A DNA stretch of 64,000 nt, from NCBI RefSeq assembly GCF_016583985.1, contig NZ_NRSD01000013.1, forward strand, positions 1-64,000. The letters run 5' to 3'. The notes beneath the pieces were generated by a model. It saw only the letters and a program-made list of their open reading frames with translations, ran no database searches and was not told the origin of the DNA. Each line of letters starts with the position of its first letter. The stretch's first letter is position 1. The position numbers were made by a program, and so were the translations under genes. Shown here one piece after another: positions 53,522-63,741 of the stretch. Origin of the DNA: Thiocapsa imhoffii (GTDB lineage: Bacteria; Pseudomonadota; Gammaproteobacteria; Chromatiales; Chromatiaceae).

Positions 53522-53998
53522 TCAAGGGTCCGTGTTCCAGCGCTGGGCAGCTTGCTCATCCGTCTCCCGGGCCTCAACCCAACGTTCGCCGGAGAGGGTG
53601 CGTTCTTTCTTCCAGAAGGGCGCACGCGTCTTGAGATAGTCGATCAAGAACTCGCACGCGCGAAAGGCGTCGCCGCGATGCCGAGCGCTCACCCCCACGA
53701 AGACGATCGGATCCTGAGGCGCGAGTTCGCCGACACGATGCAGGAGACTGATCCCCTCGAGTGACCAACGGCTCGCCGCCTCGCGCGCGATGCTCATGAG
53801 CGCCTGCTCGGTCATCCCGGGATAATGCTCCAAGCACATCGCACTTACCCGCTGGCCTGCGTTGATATCACGCATCAAACCGATAAAGGTCACGACCGCC
53901 CCCACGTGTGAGTAGCCACGCCACAGGATCTCTTGCTCGTGGGCGGTGTCAAATGGTTCGGATTGGACCCGGATACGAGGGAGCAGGTTGGGCTGCAT
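53522..53998 (-). CDS. moaE: Molybdopterin synthase catalytic subunit MoaE
   Basis: 158 residues from ATG 53998 (GGAAG upstream). ATG 54016 would add six residues. It transfers sulphur from thiocarboxylated MoaD to precursor Z. Typical blocks: GAVVTFIGLMRDINAGQRV, LEHYPGMTEQALMSIA, RVGELAPQDPIVFVGVSARH and the active-site Lys region DYLKTRAPFWKKE. MoaD is not next to it. Convergent with ureG. Confidence 0.93.
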   Translation of the reverse strand: MQPNLLPRIRVQSEPFDTAHEQEILWRGYSHVGAVVTFIGLMRDINAGQRVSAMCLEHYPGMTEQALMSIAREAASRWSLEGISLLHRVGELAPQDPIVFVGVSARHRGDAFRACEFLIDYLKTRAPFWKKERTLSGERWVEARETDEQAAQRWNTDP

Positions 53999-54169
53999 GG
54001 TCAAGGCTTCCAACATTGTGATTGGGTGATGGGCTCTGCACCCACGCCATCCGGGCACCATCGGTCCCCATCGATGCATCCGGGCAAGGCCCACAGTCGG
54101 AGTGGCCGCGACGGACACCGCAGGTGGGTTGGAGTCCGAAACTGACGACTGATGAAATTGGAGCTAGTC

Positions 54170-54595
54170 ATGAATTGGAAAGAGCAACTCGATAAAGCCG
54201 TGGCCGCCGTGCGAGACGCGGCCTCCAGTGAAAAGGCCCGGGAGATTGCCAGCAAGGCCAAGTCAGCCGCGACCGCGCTGGTGGAGAAGGCCAGAACCGG
54301 CGCGGTCGACGCCGCCGATGCCTTCGTCGAGGCCAACCGCGATCCCTCGGCACTCTCCGTGCGTTATCTGAACGCCGACCTCCGAGTCGTCTCGCCGGCG
54401 GAGGGGATCTCCGTCACGCGCCCAGACGCCGCAACCCTTGTGGTGGACGATGGTTCTGGCAACGGCTTGGTCATCAATGCCGGGGCAGAACCCGCCGAGG
54501 TCACGGAAACGATCGGAACGGTCATCAAGGTCAGTGACAATACCTACGATCTCGGCGCCGAGGACGGCGTCAATGTCGTTGTGATGAAATCCTAA
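54170..54595 (+). CDS. Small two-part protein of unknown function
   Basis: 141 residues from ATG 54170 (GGAG ten bases upstream). ATG 54152 would add six residues. The first ~65 residues are Ala/Lys/Glu-rich, strongly helical and amphipathic (WKEQLDKAVAAVRDAASSEK, ATALVEKARTGAVDAADAF), resembling LEA- or apolipoprotein-like repeats. The second half is a compact beta-type domain (VRYLNADLRVVSPAEGISVT, VIKVSDNTYDLGAEDGVNVV). No signal peptide. A stress- or membrane-surface role is possible but not shown. It is followed by a strong hairpin terminator, so it is probably a well-expressed single gene. Confidence 0.7.
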   Translation: MNWKEQLDKAVAAVRDAASSEKAREIASKAKSAATALVEKARTGAVDAADAFVEANRDPSALSVRYLNADLRVVSPAEGISVTRPDAATLVVDDGSGNGLVINAGAEPAEVTETIGTVIKVSDNTYDLGAEDGVNVVVMKS

Positions 54596-54604
54596 GCCGT
54601 CTCG

Positions 54605-54635
54605 CCGCCGCGGGAACCTGGTGTGCCCGCGGCGG
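54605..54635 (+). terminator. Hairpin terminator
   Basis: CCGCCGCGGG (54605-54614) pairs perfectly with CCCGCGGCGG (54626-54635) around an 11-base loop. It begins about ten bases after the preceding stop codon. The run of T expected for an intrinsic terminator is missing. Confidence 0.7.
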
Positions 54636-54919
54636 GTCCCGCTCGCCGCATCAGCATGCGTCTTGTGACATCTGGGTTGTGGCATCCGCGGGTCCTCGCG
54701 AGCGGGACCAAGGATGTCCCGGACCGATCGGATCGACCCTTCCAGACGTCCCCGCTGGGCCTCGTCCGAGCGGGGCTCTAGCGACGAGTTCCTGCTCCTC
54801 GGCACACGCCGTCACGATACTGGACCGACCATGCGATGCCAGCACCCGATCCCCAGCACGACGGCTCCTGATCCATGGCGCAGCCCTCGTCATGGGCGCC
54901 CCTTACATGACCCCGACGC
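54636..54919. other. Intergenic, nothing recognised
   Basis: About 280 bp. Short frames are open on both strands but none shows recognisable content. Confidence 0.45.
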
Positions 54920-55168
54920 ATGAGCACGCGGCTCAGAATCTTGCTGACCTGGCCTCGCCGTGCCTTGGATTGGCTCTGTCAGGGACGACCGGACTATGAA
55001 GCCTTCAAGCACCGCCGATCCAGCCCCAGTCATCGCGCCCGACGGACGCGTGCGCTCTATGTCTGGGCGGGCGCCTCACTCCTGATGCTCATCTGCCCCA
55101 GCCCAGGCTGCCTCCTCACCGCCGGTCTGATCGCAACCTTCGTGAGCTTCACGCTCCTCGATGGTTGA
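54920..55168 (+). CDS. Small membrane protein (unknown)
   Basis: 82 residues. A basic N-terminal half (RRALDWLCQGRPDYEAFKHR, RARRTRALYVW) precedes two short hydrophobic segments (GASLLMLICPSPGCLL, AGLIATFVSFTLLDG). No family recognised. It ends directly against the stop of the convergent NnrU gene. Coding status is moderately supported by the sensible membrane pattern. Confidence 0.5.
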   Translation: MSTRLRILLTWPRRALDWLCQGRPDYEAFKHRRSSPSHRARRTRALYVWAGASLLMLICPSPGCLLTAGLIATFVSFTLLDG

Positions 55169-55741
55169 TCACCCGATGGGTGGGACCCCCATGAGAACGC
55201 GATGCAGCCAGAACATGAACAGCAGGTAGAGGAAGAGTCCGCCAATGATCGCGATGGCGTCGTTGATGGGACTCGCCGGCGCGCCCGGAACAGTGGGTCC
55301 GGAGCGTCGTTTCAGCGAGATCCGATCAGCCACCGCCCAGGCCAGAAAGGATCCAAAGAGTACGACATCCGCCAGCGTTCCATTCGCCAGCAAATGCGCC
55401 GTTGCCCACAGCTTCACCGCTAGGAGCATGGGATGCTTCGCCGCGGACTGAATCCGCCCCGGTAGATAGGTCGCCAGCAAGAGCGTGAACACGGGCAGCA
55501 TCAATAGAAGATTGAGGTGACGTAACCAGGCCGGCGGATCATAGAGCAGGATCGGCGTCGCACGGGCCAGTCCGTAGCCGTAAACGATCAGGGCGAAGCC
55601 CAGCAGTGACACGAGTCCATAGATGGCCTTCCAGGGCCACTCTCCAAAACGGGCCACAAGATCGTCACGCAACGACACCTTGACGATCGAGATCGAGTGC
55701 ATCCCGAGAAACAGGATCAGGCCGAGAATGAGTACCAGCAT
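55169..55741 (-). CDS. NnrU family membrane protein
   Basis: 190 residues with about five or six membrane helices. Opening MLVLILGLILFLGMHSIS, then FGEWPWKAIYGLVSLLGFAL, IVYGYGLAR, YDPPAWLRHLNLLLMLPVF, and KHPMLLAVKLWATAHLLANG, LADVVLFGSFLAWAVAD, all typical of NnrU/isoprenylcysteine-methyltransferase-like proteins. It was named from denitrification gene clusters, but such genes occur widely without them, and no denitrification genes are nearby. Function unknown. Confidence 0.85.
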   Translation of the reverse strand: MLVLILGLILFLGMHSISIVKVSLRDDLVARFGEWPWKAIYGLVSLLGFALIVYGYGLARATPILLYDPPAWLRHLNLLLMLPVFTLLLATYLPGRIQSAAKHPMLLAVKLWATAHLLANGTLADVVLFGSFLAWAVADRISLKRRSGPTVPGAPASPINDAIAIIGGLFLYLLFMFWLHRVLMGVPPIG

Positions 55742-55786
55742 TCGGCGGTTCCTCCAAGAAAGATTCGAGACACGCGGAGCATCCGC

Positions 55787-56245
55787 TCAGGACGCCGTCA
55801 CCTTCGCCCGGGCGAGGAGTCCGTCGAGGGCATTGGCGAAGGCTTGTCGTTCACGTTGTCCGTAGGGCGGTGGGCCGCCGGTGTCGATTCCGCTCCCGCG
55901 CAGTGTATCGAGAAAATCGCGCATCGTGAGACGTTCGCGGATCGTCTCGCGCGTGAAGCGCTCGCCACGGGGGCTCAACACTTCCGCCCCCAACTCGAGC
56001 GCTTCGGACGCCAGTGGGATGTCCGCCGTGATCACCAGGTCACCGGGCTGCAATCGCTCAAGGATCATCTGGTCCGCGCGATCGAACCCAGCCGCGACCT
56101 GGATGGTGCGGATCAGCGGCGAGGGCGGCGTCTGCAGCGGACGATTCGCGACCAAGGTGACCCGCACGCCAGCGCGCTGGGACGCGCGAAACAGGATGTC
56201 CTTCACCACGTTGGGACAGGCATCCGCATCGACCCAGATGTCCAT
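55787..56245 (-). CDS. YaiI/YqxD family (DUF188) protein
   Basis: 152 residues from ATG 56245. An upstream in-frame ATG at 56263 would add six residues. PIN-like fold with family blocks [54 protein letters not shown] and [20 protein letters not shown]. The acidic residues in the first and third blocks suggest a nuclease-like metal site, but no activity is established. It lies 14 bases downstream of the glgB stop on the same strand. Confidence 0.92.
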   Translation of the reverse strand: MDIWVDADACPNVVKDILFRASQRAGVRVTLVANRPLQTPPSPLIRTIQVAAGFDRADQMILERLQPGDLVITADIPLASEALELGAEVLSPRGERFTRETIRERLTMRDFLDTLRGSGIDTGGPPPYGQRERQAFANALDGLLARAKVTAS

Positions 56246-56259
56246 GTCGCGTATCGTTT

Positions 56260-58557
56260 TCAAGCTGCCGTCGTCCTGCTCAAGGGCGTCTGGTCCGTGG
56301 CGGCCAGAAGCGCCTCCTCAACCTCGACGCCATCTTCCTCAAGATCCTCCGTCGTCGCCTCGCGCGCGGGCTCGCGCACCAGGACGAGGCCCGCAAGCGG
56401 TGGAACCGCGAGCCGAATCGAGTAGGGACGGCCCATCCAACTCACCGGTTCCGCTTCGACCCCACCCTGATTGCCCACATTGCTCCCGCCGTAGAGCGCG
56501 GCATCCGAGTTCAGCGCCTCGCGATAGAAACCGGGCTCCGGGACGCCGATCCGATAACTCGTGCGGGGCACGGGCGTGAAGTTGAAAACGGCGGCCACGA
56601 TCTGCTCACCGCTCTGGTCCTTGCGCAGATAGCTGAGGATGGATTGCGAACTGTCGTGACAATCGATCCACTCGAAGCCGTCCGGTTTGAAGTCGATCTC
56701 ATGCAGTGCCGGCTGCTCGCGGTAGAGCCGATTGAGGTCAGCGACGATCCGCCGCACCCCCTCGTGCTGAGGCCGCTCGAGCAGATCCCAGTCCATCTGT
56801 GCATCGAAATCCCATTCCGTCCCGTGCGCGAATTCGCAGCCCTGGAACAACAGCTTCTTGCCCGGGTAACTGAACATGAAGGTGTAGAGCAGGCGGAGAC
56901 TCGCGAACTTTTGCCAGGCATCACCCGGCATCTTGTCGAGCATCGACTGCTTGCCATGCACCACTTCGTCATGTGAGAAGGGCAACACGAAATTTTCGGT
57001 GAACGCGTAGAGCAGACCGAATGTCAGGAGGTCGTGATGGTAGTGACGATAGATCGGATCCTTCTGCATGTATGAGAGGGTGTCGTGCATCCAGCCCATA
57101 TTCCATTTCATGCTAAACCCGAGACCGCCCAGATAGGTTGGTCGCGAGACGGCGGGCCAGGCGGTCGATTCCTCGGCAATCATCAAGCTGCCAGGGTGCT
57201 GCTCGTGGGTCACCATATTGAGCTGGCGAATGAAATCAACGGCTTCGAGGTTCTCGTTGCCACCGTATTTGTTCGGAATCCATTCCCCCGCGTTGCGCGA
57301 GTAATCGAGATAGAGCATGGAGGCCACGGCGTCGACACGGAGTCCGTCGAGGTGGAACTCGTCGAGCCAGTAGAGCGCGCTCGACAGCAGGAAGTTCTTC
57401 ACCTCATTGCGTCCGAAGTTGAAGATCAGGGTGCCCCAATCCTTGTGCTCACCCTTGCGCGGATCCTCATGTTCGTAGAGCGCGGTGCCGTCGAAGCGCG
57501 CCAACGCATAGGCATCTTTCGGGAAGTGCGCCGGCACCCAGTCGAGGAGGATGCCGATCCCGCGTTCGTGAAGATAGTTGACGAAGAAGCGGAAATCATC
57601 GGGCGAGCCGAAGCGCGCGGACGGCGCAAAGTAGCCGGTGCACTGATAGCCCCAGGAGGCGTCGAGCGGGTGTTCGGTGATCGGCAAGAGTTCGATATGA
57701 GTGAAACCCAGTTCCAGGACATAATCGGCAAGCCGCTTGGCCAAATCACGATAGTTGAGGAAGTGGCCCTCCTCGCTGCGTTGCCACGAGCCCAAATGCA
57801 CCTCGTAGACCGAAAAGGGGGCGTGTTGCCAATCCGCTTCCGCGCGCGCCGCCATCCACGCCTGGTCCGTCCAGTCGAAGCGACTCTCGGAGCAGATGAG
57901 GCCCGCTGTGAGCGGGCGCTCTTGGAAGGCCTTGGCGTATGGGTCGATCTTGATGTGAATGTGACCACTGCGGTCACGAATCTCGTATTTATAGAAGCCA
58001 CCCGAACTCAGTGCCGGAATGAAGAGTTCCCAGACCCCGGTGCCACCACGCACGCGCATGGGATGCACACGGCCATCCCAGCGATTGAAATCGCCGACCA
58101 CGCTCACCCGCTCGGCGCTCGGCGCCCACACCGCAAAGCGGACACCGGCGACCCCATCGACGTCAACGAGGTGCGAACCCAGAAAGCGATAGGCATGCCA
58201 GTGCCGCCCCTCGCCGAACAGATGCAAGTCGAAGTCTTGGAGTTGCGGCGGAAAGCAGTAGGGGTCATGATGAACGTGATGTGTTCCCAGCTCATCCACC
58301 CAGTCCAGTTCGTAGCGCTCGGGCAATTGCTCGGCGCGCCCCTCCCAGACGAAGAAATCGCTGCCATCGATGCGCACGAAGGGTTCGGCCACATCGACGA
58401 GCATGACGGACTCCGCATGCGGCAAGTACACCCGGATCAGTGCTCGCTCACCATCGAGATGCCGGCCGAGGACCTCGAACGGGTCATGGTGTCGGGCTTC
58501 GAGGATACGGTGCAAGGATTCCGGAATCTGCGGAGACTGCTGTGTCGCGATTGCCAT
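56260..58557 (-). CDS. glgB: 1,4-alpha-glucan branching enzyme GlgB
   Basis: 765 residues from ATG 58557. The longer frame to 58704 is antisense-like. N-terminal carbohydrate-binding modules ([40 protein letters not shown]) precede the GH13 barrel with the catalytic Asp in [18 protein letters not shown], the Glu in [15 protein letters not shown], and the Asp in [13 protein letters not shown]. It forms alpha-1,6 branches in glycogen. Divergent from glgC; the two probably share a regulatory region of ~280 bp. The C-terminal ~40 residues are unusually Glu-rich. Confidence 0.96.
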   Translation of the reverse strand: MAIATQQSPQIPESLHRILEARHHDPFEVLGRHLDGERALIRVYLPHAESVMLVDVAEPFVRIDGSDFFVWEGRAEQLPERYELDWVDELGTHHVHHDPYCFPPQLQDFDLHLFGEGRHWHAYRFLGSHLVDVDGVAGVRFAVWAPSAERVSVVGDFNRWDGRVHPMRVRGGTGVWELFIPALSSGGFYKYEIRDRSGHIHIKIDPYAKAFQERPLTAGLICSESRFDWTDQAWMAARAEADWQHAPFSVYEVHLGSWQRSEEGHFLNYRDLAKRLADYVLELGFTHIELLPITEHPLDASWGYQCTGYFAPSARFGSPDDFRFFVNYLHERGIGILLDWVPAHFPKDAYALARFDGTALYEHEDPRKGEHKDWGTLIFNFGRNEVKNFLLSSALYWLDEFHLDGLRVDAVASMLYLDYSRNAGEWIPNKYGGNENLEAVDFIRQLNMVTHEQHPGSLMIAEESTAWPAVSRPTYLGGLGFSMKWNMGWMHDTLSYMQKDPIYRHYHHDLLTFGLLYAFTENFVLPFSHDEVVHGKQSMLDKMPGDAWQKFASLRLLYTFMFSYPGKKLLFQGCEFAHGTEWDFDAQMDWDLLERPQHEGVRRIVADLNRLYREQPALHEIDFKPDGFEWIDCHDSSQSILSYLRKDQSGEQIVAAVFNFTPVPRTSYRIGVPEPGFYREALNSDAALYGGSNVGNQGGVEAEPVSWMGRPYSIRLAVPPLAGLVLVREPAREATTEDLEEDGVEVEEALLAATDQTPLSRTTAA

Positions 58558-58835
58558 GCTGGATCTGTCCTTCGCTGTCGGCTCAAGAGGTCGCCTGGTG
58601 TCGGCGTTGTCGCTGGAACCCCAACTCGGAGCGGGGCTCCAAGCCGATCGGACCAGTGCACAAGCCTGGTCTCGGGAGGTCGAGGCGGGCGGCCGGGCGA
58701 ACATGCCGGAGACGATGCGCCTCCAGCCTTCCGCTCGCGCTTGATGGTACCATAGAGGCGATCGCCGACAGGACCCGCGACCAGCCTCAAACTCGCCTTG
58801 ACTCGGCCGTGCGGCAACCCCGCGCAGGAGGATCC

Positions 58836-60107
58836 ATGTCCCAGAACAACCCCAGATTCGTCAGCCGACTGACTCGCAACACCCTCGCGCTGATCCTGGC
58901 GGGCGGGCGCGGGTCGCGTTTGATGCACCTCACGGCGTGGCGCTCGAAACCAGCCGTCCCATTCGGCGGCAAGTTCCGGATCATCGATTTCCCGCTGTCA
59001 AACTGCATCAATTCCGGTATCCGCCGCATCGGCGTCCTGACGCAGTACAAGGCACATTCACTCATCCTGCATATTCAGAAGGGCTGGGGATTCCTGCGCG
59101 GCGAATTCGGCGAATTCGTCGAACTCTGGCCCGCGCAACAGCGGGTTGCCGAAACCGCGTGGTACGCGGGAACCGCCGACGCCGTGTTCCAAAACCTCGA
59201 CATCATTCGCGACCACGACCCCGACTACATCCTGGTCCTGGCCGGCGATCACATCTATAAGATGGACTATGGCGCCATGATCGCGCATCACGTCGAATCC
59301 TCGGCCGACATGACCGTCGGCTGCCTCGAGATGGAGAGCGAGCGCGCACGTGAATTCGGCGTGATGACGATCAATACACAGGGACGAGTGACCGCATTCA
59401 CCGAGAAACCACGAGAACCCGAATCCATCCCCGAGACCCCGGGTCGCAGTCTGGTCTCGATGGGCATTTATGTCTTCAACCGTGGTTTTCTGTTCGAGCA
59501 ACTGATCAAGGATGCTGACACGCCACGCTCCTCGCATGATTTCGGCAAGGACATCATTCCCTCGGTGATCGCCAATTATCGGGTCATGGCCCACCGGTTT
59601 CGGGATCCACGCAGCGGCGAACAGGCCTACTGGCGTGACGTCGGCACCCTGGACGCCTTTTGGGAAGCCAACCTTGAACTGATCGGCGTGACACCACCGC
59701 TGAGCCTCTATGACAAGAGCTGGCCGATCTGGACCTACCAGGAACAGCTCCCACCCGCGAAGTTCGTCTTCGACGACGAGGATCGTCGCGGCATGGCCGT
59801 GGACTCATTGGTCTCTGGCGGCTGCATCATCTCCGGGGCCACCGTTCGCCACTCGCTCCTCTTCTCGAACGTGCGCATCAACTCCTATACCTCCGTGCAA
59901 GATTCCGTCATCCTTCCGGATGTCCTGATCGGGCGCAATTGCACCATCCGTAATGCCGTGATCGACCGCTATTGTCAAATCGACGAAGGCACGGTCATCG
60001 GACTGGATCAGGATGCCGACCGGCGTGCCGGCTATTTCGTTAGCGAAGGCGGAGTGACACTGGTCACGCCGGAAATGCTCGGCCAGGATGCCAATCATGT
60101 GCGCTGA
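58836..60107 (+). CDS. glgC: Glucose-1-phosphate adenylyltransferase GlgC
   Basis: 423 residues from ATG 58836 with AGGAGG upstream. ADP-glucose synthase, the committed step of glycogen synthesis. Motifs: [67 protein letters not shown], then the FTEKP and DIIPS blocks and a C-terminal left-handed beta-helix ([20 protein letters not shown]). Allosteric residues cannot be judged reliably. Phosphoketolase at 32.5 kb and this pathway both draw on hexose phosphates. Confidence 0.96.
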   Translation: MSQNNPRFVSRLTRNTLALILAGGRGSRLMHLTAWRSKPAVPFGGKFRIIDFPLSNCINSGIRRIGVLTQYKAHSLILHIQKGWGFLRGEFGEFVELWPAQQRVAETAWYAGTADAVFQNLDIIRDHDPDYILVLAGDHIYKMDYGAMIAHHVESSADMTVGCLEMESERAREFGVMTINTQGRVTAFTEKPREPESIPETPGRSLVSMGIYVFNRGFLFEQLIKDADTPRSSHDFGKDIIPSVIANYRVMAHRFRDPRSGEQAYWRDVGTLDAFWEANLELIGVTPPLSLYDKSWPIWTYQEQLPPAKFVFDDEDRRGMAVDSLVSGGCIISGATVRHSLLFSNVRINSYTSVQDSVILPDVLIGRNCTIRNAVIDRYCQIDEGTVIGLDQDADRRAGYFVSEGGVTLVTPEMLGQDANHVR

Positions 60108-60161
60108 CTGACGCGCGGCGCGGCCCTGACCATGAGCGGACAGAGTCCTACTGAATTAACG

Positions 60162-60362
60162 ATGAAGATCCATTTGAATGGAACCCCAACCGACGTTGCC
60201 GACGCCGTGACCCTGGCCGAGCTGATCCATGCGCTCGATCTCGGAAACCGTCGTCTCGCCATCGAGGTCAACACCGAACTGGTGCCACGCAGTCGTTTCG
60301 ACCAGCATCGCCTAGCGCCTGACGATCGGGTGGAAATCATCCACGCCGTCGGCGGCGGCTGA
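60162..60362 (+). CDS. thiS: Sulphur carrier protein ThiS
   Basis: 66 residues from ATG 60162. A beta-grasp fold ending in Val-Gly-Gly-Gly, so the C-terminal Gly-Gly that is thiocarboxylated is present. Blocks [40 protein letters not shown] and [11 protein letters not shown] are typical. Supplies sulphur for the thiazole ring of thiamine. Located 157 bp before thiG. No TPP riboswitch was recognised upstream. Confidence 0.92.
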   Translation: MKIHLNGTPTDVADAVTLAELIHALDLGNRRLAIEVNTELVPRSRFDQHRLAPDDRVEIIHAVGGG

Positions 60363-60519
60363 CCCCGGCGGACACGGCCGCGTCACCACGCGGCCCGACC
60401 GTCTCGGCAACCGGCGCCACCAGGCGACCGATCCCCCGGACGCGAGACTCGATCGGAAGGGTTCGCGCCCTGAGCGAAGCCGCGCGTTCATCCGACCCGC
60501 CACCAACCGAAGACATGCC

Positions 60520-61317
60520 ATGCCCAACGAGATGCAAACCCCCGACACCTTCTCCATCGCCGGCCGGGACTATCACTCCCGACTCCTCGTCGGTACCGGA
60601 AAGTACCGAGACATGGATGAAACCGCGCGCGCCATCGAAGCGAGCGGGGCGCAGATCGTCACCGTCGCCGTGCGTCGCACCAATCTCGGGCAAACACCCG
60701 GCGAACCCAACATCCTTGATGTCCTGTCGCCCGATCGTTACACCATCCTCCCCAACACCGCCGGCTGCTACGATGCCGAGTCCGCTGTGCGCACCTGTCG
60801 TTTGGCGCGCGAGTTGCTCGATGGCCGCTCACTGGTGAAGCTCGAGGTTCTCGGTGATGAGAAGACGCTCTTTCCCGATGTTCTCGCCACCCTCAAGGCG
60901 GCCGAGGAGTTGGTGAAGGACGGCTTCCAGGTCATGGTTTACACCAACGACGACCCGATCGTGGCGCGTCAGCTCGAGGAGATCGGCTGTATCGCCGTCA
61001 TGCCGCTCGCCGCCCCCATCGGCTCTGGGCTGGGCATCCGCAATCCGCTCAACATTCGTACCATCGTCGAGAATGCGCGCGTTCCGATCCTGGTTGATGC
61101 GGGCGTGGGCACCGCCTCGGATGCGGCAGTCGCCATGGAACTGGGATGCGATGGTGTGTTGATGAACACGGCGATCGCCGCCGCGCGCGATCCCGTCTTG
61201 ATGGCGAGCGCGATGCGTAAGGCCGTCGAGGCTGGGCGCGAGGCCTATCGGGCCGGTCGCATGGCACCGAAACGCTTCGCCTCGGCCTCCTCGCCCATCG
61301 AGGGGCTCTTTTTCTGA
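60520..61317 (+). CDS. thiG: Thiazole synthase ThiG
   Basis: 265 residues. TIM-barrel enzyme that joins deoxyxylulose phosphate, dehydroglycine and ThiS-thiocarboxylate. Blocks: [35 protein letters not shown], the Schiff-base Lys in [35 protein letters not shown] and [20 protein letters not shown]. The start at 60520 is followed closely by MQTPD at 60532. Confidence 0.95.
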   Translation: MPNEMQTPDTFSIAGRDYHSRLLVGTGKYRDMDETARAIEASGAQIVTVAVRRTNLGQTPGEPNILDVLSPDRYTILPNTAGCYDAESAVRTCRLARELLDGRSLVKLEVLGDEKTLFPDVLATLKAAEELVKDGFQVMVYTNDDPIVARQLEEIGCIAVMPLAAPIGSGLGIRNPLNIRTIVENARVPILVDAGVGTASDAAVAMELGCDGVLMNTAIAAARDPVLMASAMRKAVEAGREAYRAGRMAPKRFASASSPIEGLFF

Positions 61318-61443
61318 ACCACCGACTGCTTGGAACTTGACGCGACACGCACCGACCTGGAACCGTCAGGGGAACTCGAGACGGCGGTTACGAGCGCTGC
61401 ACATCCCACCCCCAGCGCGCGGCCTAGACTTGGATCAAACTGC

Positions 61444-62148
61444 ATGAACCCCTTGCCACACCTGCGCACGCGTCGCCCGATACGCAGTTTTGTCCTGCGG
61501 CAAGGGCGACTGACCCCGGCTCAAAACCGCGCCTGCCAGCGCCTGTGGCCTCAGTATGGCGTGGACTGGGCGCCCGGCGCGGTGCTCGATCTGGCGAGTC
61601 TCTTCGGCAATGCGCACCCAGTCGTGCTGGAGATCGGATTCGGCAATGGCGAATCGCTCGCGACCATGGCCGCTCAGGATCCTGAACGGAATTGGCTTGG
61701 GATCGAGGTCCACGGGCCCGGTGTGGGTCATCTGCTGCTCGAACTCGAACGGCGCGAACTGAGCAATGTGCGGGTGATTCGGCACGATGCGATCGAAGTC
61801 TTGTCGCAGGGCATCGCACCCGCGAGCTTGGCCGGCGTTCAACTCTTCTTTCCGGACCCCTGGCCGAAACGCCGGCACCAGAAGCGTCGCATCCTCAACC
61901 CTGAATCGATCGAGCTGATCGCGCGGGCGCTGCGTCCTGGCGGTCTCTTCCATGCCGCAACCGATTGGGAACCCTATGCCGAACAGATGCTGGCGCTCTT
62001 GAGTCAGTCTTCCGAATTCTTCTCGAATCCTGCTGGCCCGGGCTGCTTTTCCCCACGCCCCCCATCACGACCGCCCACTCGCTTTGAGCAACGCGGCGAG
62101 CGTCTCGGCCACCGGGTCAACGACCTGATCTTTCAACGGCGCGCATGA
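61444..62148 (+). CDS. trmB: tRNA (guanine-N7-)-methyltransferase TrmB
   Basis: 234 residues from ATG 61444. The open frame begins at 61330 but its first part is uncharacteristic. Makes m7G46 in tRNA. SAM-binding block VVLEIGFGNGESLATMAAQD, substrate-binding FFPDPWPKRRHQKRRILNPE and the C-terminal TRFEQRGERLGHRVNDLIF. The N-terminus IRSFVLRQGRLTPAQNRAC is also typical. Confidence 0.93.
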   Translation: MNPLPHLRTRRPIRSFVLRQGRLTPAQNRACQRLWPQYGVDWAPGAVLDLASLFGNAHPVVLEIGFGNGESLATMAAQDPERNWLGIEVHGPGVGHLLLELERRELSNVRVIRHDAIEVLSQGIAPASLAGVQLFFPDPWPKRRHQKRRILNPESIELIARALRPGGLFHAATDWEPYAEQMLALLSQSSEFFSNPAGPGCFSPRPPSRPPTRFEQRGERLGHRVNDLIFQRRA

Positions 62149-62158
62149 AGACACTGCC

Positions 62159-62935
62159 GTGGCGGCGCTGAGACTCGATCGCCTGCACTCGCGGTTACTC
62201 GAACCACTCGATCTGCTGATCGAGGCCGGTGCCCTACTCTTTTTGAGTGGGGCCTCTGGCTCGGGGAAAAGCCAGTTGCTCCGCGCGATCGCCGATCTCG
62301 ACCCCCACACCGGCGAGGTCTGGCTCGGCGACACGCCACGTTCACGCATGCCCCCCGCGCTCTGGCGCCGCCGCGTGGGTCTTCTCCCGGCCGAAACCTG
62401 CTGGTGGGCTGAGGAGGTCGGCGCGCATCTGCCGCTGATGGAACACGCCAGTCAGCATCCGCTAAGTCTGGGGTCGAACACGCGCGCGTCACCACCGGCG
62501 GGCCAACCCATTGGCCGCGTCCTCAAGCACCTCGCCGCCTTCACGCGCCGGAGTCGCCCGCGTCAGAGCGCGACCGGGACGGCACATGAACCGGAACCGG
62601 CCAGCGCGACGCCGAGCCAGATCATCGATTGGCTGGCGCGGATCGGCTTCGAGCCGGATGTGCTGGGGTGGTCCATTGCACGTCTCTCGAGCGGCGAGCG
62701 CCAACGCTTGGCACTGGTGCGTCTGCTGGCGCAGATGCCCACGGCACTCCTGCTCGATGAGCCCACCGCGAACCTCGATCCCGGCAACGGGGCGCGGGTG
62801 GAGTCGCTCGTCACCCACTATCGCCAGCAGCAGCAGGTGGCGATCCTGTGGGTCAGCCATGACCCGCTGCAGCGCGCGCGGCTCGGTGGACGTGCCCTCG
62901 CCATTCGCAACGCACGTCTTGAGCCGGTTGCATGA
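62159..62935 (+). CDS. FetA-like ABC transporter ATPase
   Basis: 258 residues from GTG 62159. Walker A GASGSGKSQ near residue 31, signature LSSGERQRLALVRLL, Walker B ALLLDEPTANLDP, His switch WVSHDP. Two oddities: the Q-loop reads LLPAETCWW with Ala at the expected Gln position, and a ~45-residue charged insert (about residues 105-150) lies between Q-loop and signature. It pairs with the following permease (four-base overlap) as a FetA/YbbL-type exporter, linked in E. coli to iron homeostasis. Confidence 0.88.
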   Translation: MAALRLDRLHSRLLEPLDLLIEAGALLFLSGASGSGKSQLLRAIADLDPHTGEVWLGDTPRSRMPPALWRRRVGLLPAETCWWAEEVGAHLPLMEHASQHPLSLGSNTRASPPAGQPIGRVLKHLAAFTRRSRPRQSATGTAHEPEPASATPSQIIDWLARIGFEPDVLGWSIARLSSGERQRLALVRLLAQMPTALLLDEPTANLDPGNGARVESLVTHYRQQQQVAILWVSHDPLQRARLGGRALAIRNARLEPVA

Positions 62936-63741
62936 CCCTCATCATCCTGAGCCCATTCGATCTCGCTCTTGCCGCCATCCTCGTGTTGCTGCTCGCGGGC
63001 GTCTCCTGGCGACTCCATCTCGGGGTCGAGCGCCGCCTCCTGATCGCCGCGGCCCGCAGCACCATTCAACTCGTGCTGGTCGGACTGATCCTCAAGATCC
63101 TCTTTGCCCAGACGAGCCTGCCGCTGATTGCGCTGATGGCACTGGTGATGCTTGCGGTCGCCGGATACGAGGTGATGCAGCGTCAAACGCGCCGCTATCG
63201 TGGCGTCTGGGGGTACGGCATCGGCACCCTCTCGATGTTTCTCTCGGCTTTCACGGTCACCTTACTGGCCTTGACCGTCATCATCGGGGTCGAGCCCTGG
63301 TATCAGCCGCAGTATTTGATTCCCCTCCTCGGCATGCTGCTCGGCAATACCATGAGTGGCATCGCCATCGCTCTCGACAGTCTCACGCGTCAAGCATGGG
63401 ACGCCCGAGGAGTGATCGAGGCGCGACTGCTCGCGGGACAGACCTGGGATCAAGCCATCACCAGCGTGCGCCGAGACGCCCTGCGTTCCGGCCTGATCCC
63501 CATCATCAACGCCATGGCGACCGCCGGACTGGTGAGTCTACCCGGGATGATGACCGGTCAAATCCTGGCCGGCAGCCCACCGATGGAGGCTGCGAAGTAC
63601 CAACTCCTCATCATGTTTCTGATCGCCTCGGGGACTGGACTCGGCTCCATGGCTGCCGTTTGGATCGGTTCACGACGCCTCTTCGACGAGCGTCAACGAC
63701 TGCGTCTCGATCGACTCGCCGCCGCCAATCAGTCGGCCTGA
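62932..63741 (+). CDS. FetB-like ABC transporter permease (UPF0014)
   Basis: 269 residues with about seven membrane helices. Family blocks: AARSTIQLVLVGLILKILF, IPLLGMLLGNTMSGIAIALD, ARLLAGQTWDQAITSVRRDA, MATAGLVSLPGMMTGQILAG and QLLIMFLIASGTGLGS. Translationally coupled to the ATPase gene by ATGA. In E. coli FetB with FetA is implicated in iron export and oxidative-stress resistance, and the same role here is inference. Confidence 0.92.
   Translation: MTLIILSPFDLALAAILVLLLAGVSWRLHLGVERRLLIAAARSTIQLVLVGLILKILFAQTSLPLIALMALVMLAVAGYEVMQRQTRRYRGVWGYGIGTLSMFLSAFTVTLLALTVIIGVEPWYQPQYLIPLLGMLLGNTMSGIAIALDSLTRQAWDARGVIEARLLAGQTWDQAITSVRRDALRSGLIPIINAMATAGLVSLPGMMTGQILAGSPPMEAAKYQLLIMFLIASGTGLGSMAAVWIGSRRLFDERQRLRLDRLAAANQSA

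Noticed and set aside
57085-58755. Long plus-strand open frame (556 codons) across glgB
   Set aside because: It is entirely antisense to the glgB coding region, shows no family motifs, and is the usual shadow frame of high-GC genes.
60108-60519. TPP riboswitch before thiS or thiG
   Set aside because: No CTGAGA or similar thi-box core was found in the gaps before either gene.
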